Assembly (NCBI RefSeq): GCF_000003855.2
Contig: NW_003101672.1
Location: forward strand, 756,292 to 820,291
Direction: 5' to 3'
From: Blastomyces gilchristii SLH14081
Taxonomy: Eukaryota; Ascomycota; Eurotiomycetes; Onygenales; Ajellomycetaceae
DNA length: 64,000 bases
Shown: positions 59,831 to 64,000 of the stretch, piece by piece
Layout: the number at the start of each line of letters is the position of its first letter
How positions within the stretch are numbered: position 1 is the stretch's first letter
Made by a program: the position numbers and the translations under genes
The notes under the pieces: generated by a model
Database searches by the model: none
Seen by the model: only the letters and a program-made list of their open reading frames with translations
Told to the model about the DNA's origin: nothing

Positions 59831-60182
59831 AACTTTACAGTTATCATGTTGCCTAAAAGCATTACTTCTGGTCATGGTTTGTGTTCATCACATTAATTCC
59901 AAATCACGTTATTTCAAATATTAAAGGTTTCAGATTCACTTTTCAAATAAAAATCTAGTTCTGAATAAAGAAGATGTTTGAATTCTTAGTCACATTTTCA
60001 TTCTGATTCTATTATTGAGAATGGCATTAAATGAAATCATGAAATCACTTCTCACTTACATAATATCATAACATAGTGCTCATTTGTTGAAAATTCAACA
60101 GAGAGTGTTACTAAATATCATTACTTTTCTGAACACAGATCATAATTCATATAATTTTAATTATGAAAAAAACATAAAATAT

Positions 60183-60290
60183 AAAAAAAAACAAAAAACA
60201 AAAAACAAAACAAACATAAGAAAAAATCACATTAAAAAAAAAAAAAAAAGAAAAGAAAAAGAAAAAAACAAAAAATAAAAACAAAAAAAA
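60183..60290. repeat. A-rich low-complexity tract
   Basis: About 110 bases almost entirely A with scattered C and G. The short Lys-only frame here (60084-60278) is not a gene. A run of nine G at 60922-60930 lies further right. Otherwise nothing is recognised from 59831 to 61390. Confidence 0.8.
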
Positions 60291-61390
60291 TCAAGATCAC
60301 AGAGCTGCAGCACTCTCAAAATACTCACTTCTCAGAGTCTTCACAATGTTCATTATCAACTGTGTATCTCTCATAGTAAGAATAACACAGCTGCAATGAG
60401 TCATTGCCTTAACATTATCTAACAAATAATCAGTATATATCTGTATAAATGTGAATAATTAGAAAATATACACTTAAAAAGTGTGACCAGGGTGGACTCT
60501 GCTGTCACTTAAATGACATCAAGAGCAGAATGCTGAAATTGATGATTTCTCTCATCAATTTCACAGACAAGATGTGTGAAGATGATCTTGAGAAATATAA
60601 GATTCTCTGACTTCTGATAAAAATGAATCTCACAGAGAGACTCTATTTTCATGATATCAGAGACTGAGTGTTATCAAAAAGCATTACTTTCATGCAATGC
60701 ACATGCACTTACTGCAGTGATTCACTCTCTGTGCATGTGACTGAGAGTTGCAGCTTTCTCACATCACACAGCTCTCTCTGAGATGCTACTGTCAGTTTGC
60801 AACTCACACAGTCTCTCAGTTCAGCATGTGCTGTGTGTATACAGCTCTGCATGCTGAGGCTGTGTTGGTCATTATGGCCTGGTATGATACTCACTTTTCA
60901 CAAGCCATGTTTCATTTGAGAGGGGGGGGGAAGACATGACTGTTGTTTTATTGAGAAGGAGATGAATAATTAGTATTATTAAATTATTTTGATTCATCTG
61001 CATTTAAAATTTGATTAGTTTATACTCTTCAATTTGAGGGTTTCTATGAGTGTTTTAATAGTTTTCATACCAGCTTGAACTTAGTGATGAGTTGAAGAAG
61101 AAGAGAAAAGAGAGAAGAAAGAAATGAGAATAACTTATCTTTATAATATGAAAACAGAGAATCACTGCAATCATTCTTTCTAGCAACAAAGATCTGTTTT
61201 CTGCATGTATCTCTGATATAGATTATATGATAAATGCATACAAAGAATATCAATAGTGCATGCATTGAATGAAGATAATGTTGCTATGCAATACTGTAGC
61301 CGTTTCTGTACATCTCTGAAAGCTGTTAATAGTTTCTTTGTCTCTTTATATTTGATAAGTCAATAATATATTCTGATGCACTTCTTCTTT

Positions 61391-61494
61391 CATCATCATT
61401 ATCATCATTATCATCATTATCATCATCATCATCATTATCATCATTATTATCATTATCATCATTATCATCATTATCATCATCATCATCATCATTA
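61391..61494. repeat. (TCATTA/TCA)n microsatellite
   Basis: Roughly 100 bp of TCA and TTA triplets, giving a His/Tyr-only artefact frame. Confidence 0.9.
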
Positions 61495-61541
61495 TATCAT
61501 TGCCTGTCTTCACTCTCTCTCAACACTTATTAAAATCAATC

Positions 61542-62365
61542 ATGTCATCCCTCTTCAAATATTCTGTGGTTCTGCGGACCATCAAGGCGCGTGAGCGCTG
61601 TCACAGATTGAAGAGAGAGAAGAAGAAGATGTTCAAGTGTGAGAAGACAGATCATAAGACATATTATGATGCCTTGAAGAGGCTCTGCAAGAAAGCAGAA
61701 TAATAACAATTTTAAGTAATACTTCTGATAGATTTAGACTGAACTAAGTATAGAAATAATGCAGATAATACCGCCTGTGAGAGATTGAAAAAGAAGACAG
61801 TAAAGAGTCTCATACAGCAGTGATGAGATCAGGAGAAGTTCTGAGAATGATTTAAGATCAAGATGAAGAGAGAGAGAAAGAAGAAGAGTGTTGCTGTAAA
61901 TAAGCAGTAGCAGAAGAAGATTGAGAAGATATTGAAGTGAGAGACAAAGAAGTCAAAACTGGTAAGTTTTTATTGAGAGATAATAATTTTTGATAATACT
62001 TCTGTTCTCTAATTGATTAGCAGAAGCTGACAGAGAAGAAGAGGATTGAGGCCTTGTTCAGATCTCAAATGTGCTTCATGATTCAGGATATTAAGGAGGC
62101 AGCCCTGCTCTCTGAGCATGTCAATCTGCTTGCTGCTGAGGTGAAACCTGAGACAGCAGACCAGAAAATGCGGGATTTTGAGATGCAGATTGACCTGACT
62201 GAGAAGAAGCAGTGAGAACCCTTCTCTGAGAAGGCAGTGAAGAGAGATTTTGAGATGATTATCATCTCAGATGAGAAGAAGAAGAAGAAGAAGAAGAAGA
62301 AGAAGAAGAAGAATGAGAAGTGAATTGTAAAGAATGATAAGAAGAATGAGAAAGAGAAGAAGTAG
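61542..62365 (+). CDS. Lysine-rich spliced gene upstream of hAT transposase
   Basis: ATG 61542 (MSSLFKYSVVLRTIKARERC) with exon 1 to about 61698; a probable intron to about 61737 (its donor is not GT, so uncertain); exon 2 61738-61961 (KYRNNADNTACERLKKKTVK); intron 61962-62020 with a clear GTAAGT donor and TTAG acceptor; exon 3 62021-62365 (QKLTEKKRIEALFRSQMCF, IQDIKEAALLSEHVNLLAAE) ending in TAG after a poly-Lys run. Trp codons are TGA and there is one TAG, so it is probably a pseudogene now. Predicted coiled coil with basic tail. The sequence is less converted than its neighbours (GCGGACC, GGCGCGTGAGCGC, ATGCGGG). Family unknown; could be a second hAT gene or captured host gene. Confidence 0.45.
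62274..62312. repeat. (GAA)n microsatellite
   Basis: Thirteen GAA units inside exon 3 of the gene above, encoding poly-Lys. Confidence 0.95.
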
Positions 62366-62479
62366 ATTTTTTTCTTTTTATATTAGTTAGTTATAAGTTT
62401 AAGTTTTTAATTATTAATAATTAAAATTGATTTTGAGTTTTCAAAAATTATTGTACAAGTTGTAATCAAGTCAGGAATG

Positions 62480-62499
62480 ATATATATATATATATATAT
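62480..62499. repeat. (TA)n dinucleotide run
   Basis: About ten TA units in AT-rich spacer between the lysine-rich gene and the transposase. Confidence 0.9.
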
Positions 62500-62832
62500 T
62501 TAACTATCATGATTCACAAATCACTATAATGTATAAGTATCAACATTTTTTCAACATTAATATTCACAATATTAATATATTTTTAATGATATCATCTGAT
62601 AATGCAATTTGATAACACTCTCTTTCATAATATTAATATATTTCAAGAAATATGACAGAGATTAATCAAGATTATTTGTTTACTTTTATACATCAATGAT
62701 ATTCAATCTGAGTTAGTACTAAAATTATAACTAAGCTAAGAAATAAGATTATTTTCTCTTATATTAATTCTTCTTACACACATCAGTGATCAGTTATTGA
62801 AAATAAATTATTATCTTTCTTAAATTATTATC

Positions 62833-64000
62833 ATGTCTTCTGAATTCACTTCTTTCACTTCTTTTACTTCTATTGAAGATTTACAAACTCTTTAAGAAAT
62901 TACTGTGAATTATAAAGTCTATGTTATTTACAATTCAACACAGAATGCTCTCTTTCAATTATGATGAATAATCACTTCATTCTTCATATCTGATTTCAGG
63001 TCATGAAATTTATGAAAAACTCAACACAAATATTGAGATGAACTATGAAATAATTATCAACAGATTGTATTGTAGATTACTGAAGAGTCATCTCTTTGCT
63101 ACAATCACTGCAACTTTATTCAGAAACATTCATCATAAACTGATCATGACTCTGAAGGAATTTTCTGATATCTGAAGTTATCAGAATGCAGACAATAAAA
63201 GAAAAATAATCAGAAAATTACTACTGAGCTGGTAAGTTACTCTATCAGATAATGATTTTTGATAATGCTAACTTTTTAATTTGAAGAAAATCATGTGAAA
63301 ATGACTCTGTATCAGTACTCTGATTTCACAACTCTCATCTGATAACTTCTGTGAATAATTACTTTGCATGTATATATCTCTGAATCTTTCTCTTTGATCA
63401 ATTGAAAACTCTGAATTCTGAACACTTCTTCAAATGCTTAATTTAAATCTTCATATTTCACATCAATTCTGTCTTCAGTTTAATCTTGAGACACACTACA
63501 AAGTTAATATACAATATCTAGAATCAGAGTTGAAGAATTATTGAAGAGTGTCTCTCACAGTGAATGCATGAACTAGTACAAACAATCTTGCATTTATAAG
63601 AGTTATATATTATTACATTGATGAGAACTGAACTTATTAAGAGACATTAATTGAATTTGAATCATTGATCAGTAGTCATACTGAGGATTATATAACAGAG
63701 ATATTAATAACTGTGATTAAAAATGACTATTAAGATATTAGTCTCAGTCTTCTTACAATTACAACTGACAATGCTGTGAATAACTACACTATGATGAAGA
63801 GCTTGAAGCAAAAATTGACTTTGCATTTCTAGAATGATAAACAAGATCATATTCTCTGTATTACTCATGTGATTCAACTTGTAATACAAACACTGATAAA
63901 GAATCTTAACATTGAGATGAAGAATAATGAGATGACTGATTCTTGAGATGAGAATGAGATGAAAGTGATTACTCAAGTAACTTTTACATCTACTTTATAA
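62833..64000 (+). pseudogene. hAT-family transposase, N-terminal two thirds, one intron
   Basis: ATG 62833 (MSSEFTSFTSFTSIEDLQ). A cysteine/Trp-rich N-terminus (QLWWII with TGA codons; SSLCYNHCNF) is in the place of a BED-type finger. Intron 63232-63286 (GTAAGTTAC ... GCTAACTTTTTAATTTGAAG) is phase 0, and the reading frame continues correctly after splicing. Catalytic core: SLTVNAWTSTNN (hAT consensus has Asp before the WTS; here Asn), a Tyr/Asp strand YYYIDENW, then TITTDNAVNNYTMM (second Asp present) and CITHVIQLVIQ. Many TGA, TAA and TAG stops. The C-terminus with the third acidic residue and the dimerisation domain lies beyond the window. Cut-and-paste transposase, inactive. Confidence 0.88.

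Larger units (their letters stand above)
59794..64000 (+). mobile_element. hAT transposon, left end and transposase, runs off window
   Basis: Begins with the same 37 bp as the MITE at 975, at the exact point where A1 breaks, and contains a hAT transposase gene near the window end. No right terminal repeat is found before 64000. Between the end and the transposase lie AT-rich DNA, simple repeats and a spliced lysine-rich gene. I infer one element, but the middle could contain an older nested insertion. Confidence 0.7.

Noticed and set aside
61391..61494. CRISPR-like array
   Set aside because: Triplet microsatellite with no spacers; the genome looks eukaryotic.
61376..61594. His/Tyr repeat protein
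   Set aside because: Product of the TCA/TTA microsatellite.
1..64000. tRNA, rRNA or other structured RNA genes
   Set aside because: No cloverleaf with conserved T-loop and no ribosomal segments were recognised by eye in the unmutated or mutated parts.

Overview
The window looks like a repeat-packed, AT-rich heterochromatic block of a filamentous fungus, probably an ascomycete. It holds chromodomain Ty3/Gypsy retrotransposons, a Tad1-like LINE and a hAT transposon, all riddled with transition-type (C-to-T / G-to-A) damage as in repeat-induced point mutation (RIP). I see no intact host gene. Only about the first 780 bases have ordinary base composition.

The whole window can be read as nested insertions with target-site duplications (TSDs). 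From outside in: (1) a 506-bp hAT-type MITE (975-1480). (2) Outermost Gypsy copy A1 (+), starting at 1815 and surviving as four pieces (1815-2240, 17105-20580, 27831-28905, 59149-59793). Inside A1 sit LINE-1 (2241-17094), which is itself split by Gypsy A2 (-, 5748-12996); Gypsy A3 (+, 20581-27825); and Gypsy B (+, 28906-59143). (3) The 3' LTR of B is split by Gypsy A4 (-, 36194-58637). (4) A4 is split by LINE-2 (36776-43607) and by Gypsy C (-, 49275-57611). (5) A1 is cut at 59794 by a second hAT element whose transposase runs off the window end.

The boundaries are tight. When the A1, A2, A3 and A4 pieces are summed after removing one TSD copy per insertion, the gag-pol reading frame is exactly 4878 nt in all four copies. 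The two ORF2 copies of the LINE are 3963 nt and 3962 nt. The two LTRs of B are both 535 bp although one is split across 22 kb.

The damage is unusual. CG, CC and GG are almost gone while CA and TG remain common, so tryptophan codons become TGA far more than TAG. In every complete LTR element the outward-facing end of each LTR has kept its CG-rich sequence and the inward-facing end has not. The damage therefore happened after each insertion and fades at the element edges.

Functionally, families A and B each encode one gag-protease-RT-RNase H-integrase-chromodomain polyprotein. Family C has gag and pol in different frames, joined at a canonical -1 slippery site, and carries an antisense, intron-containing, cysteine-rich gene between pol and its 3' LTR. 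Families A and B have an extra ORF downstream of pol. The hAT element has a second, lysine-rich spliced gene upstream of its transposase. None of the mobile genes is intact: all carry in-frame stops and several catalytic residues are lost.
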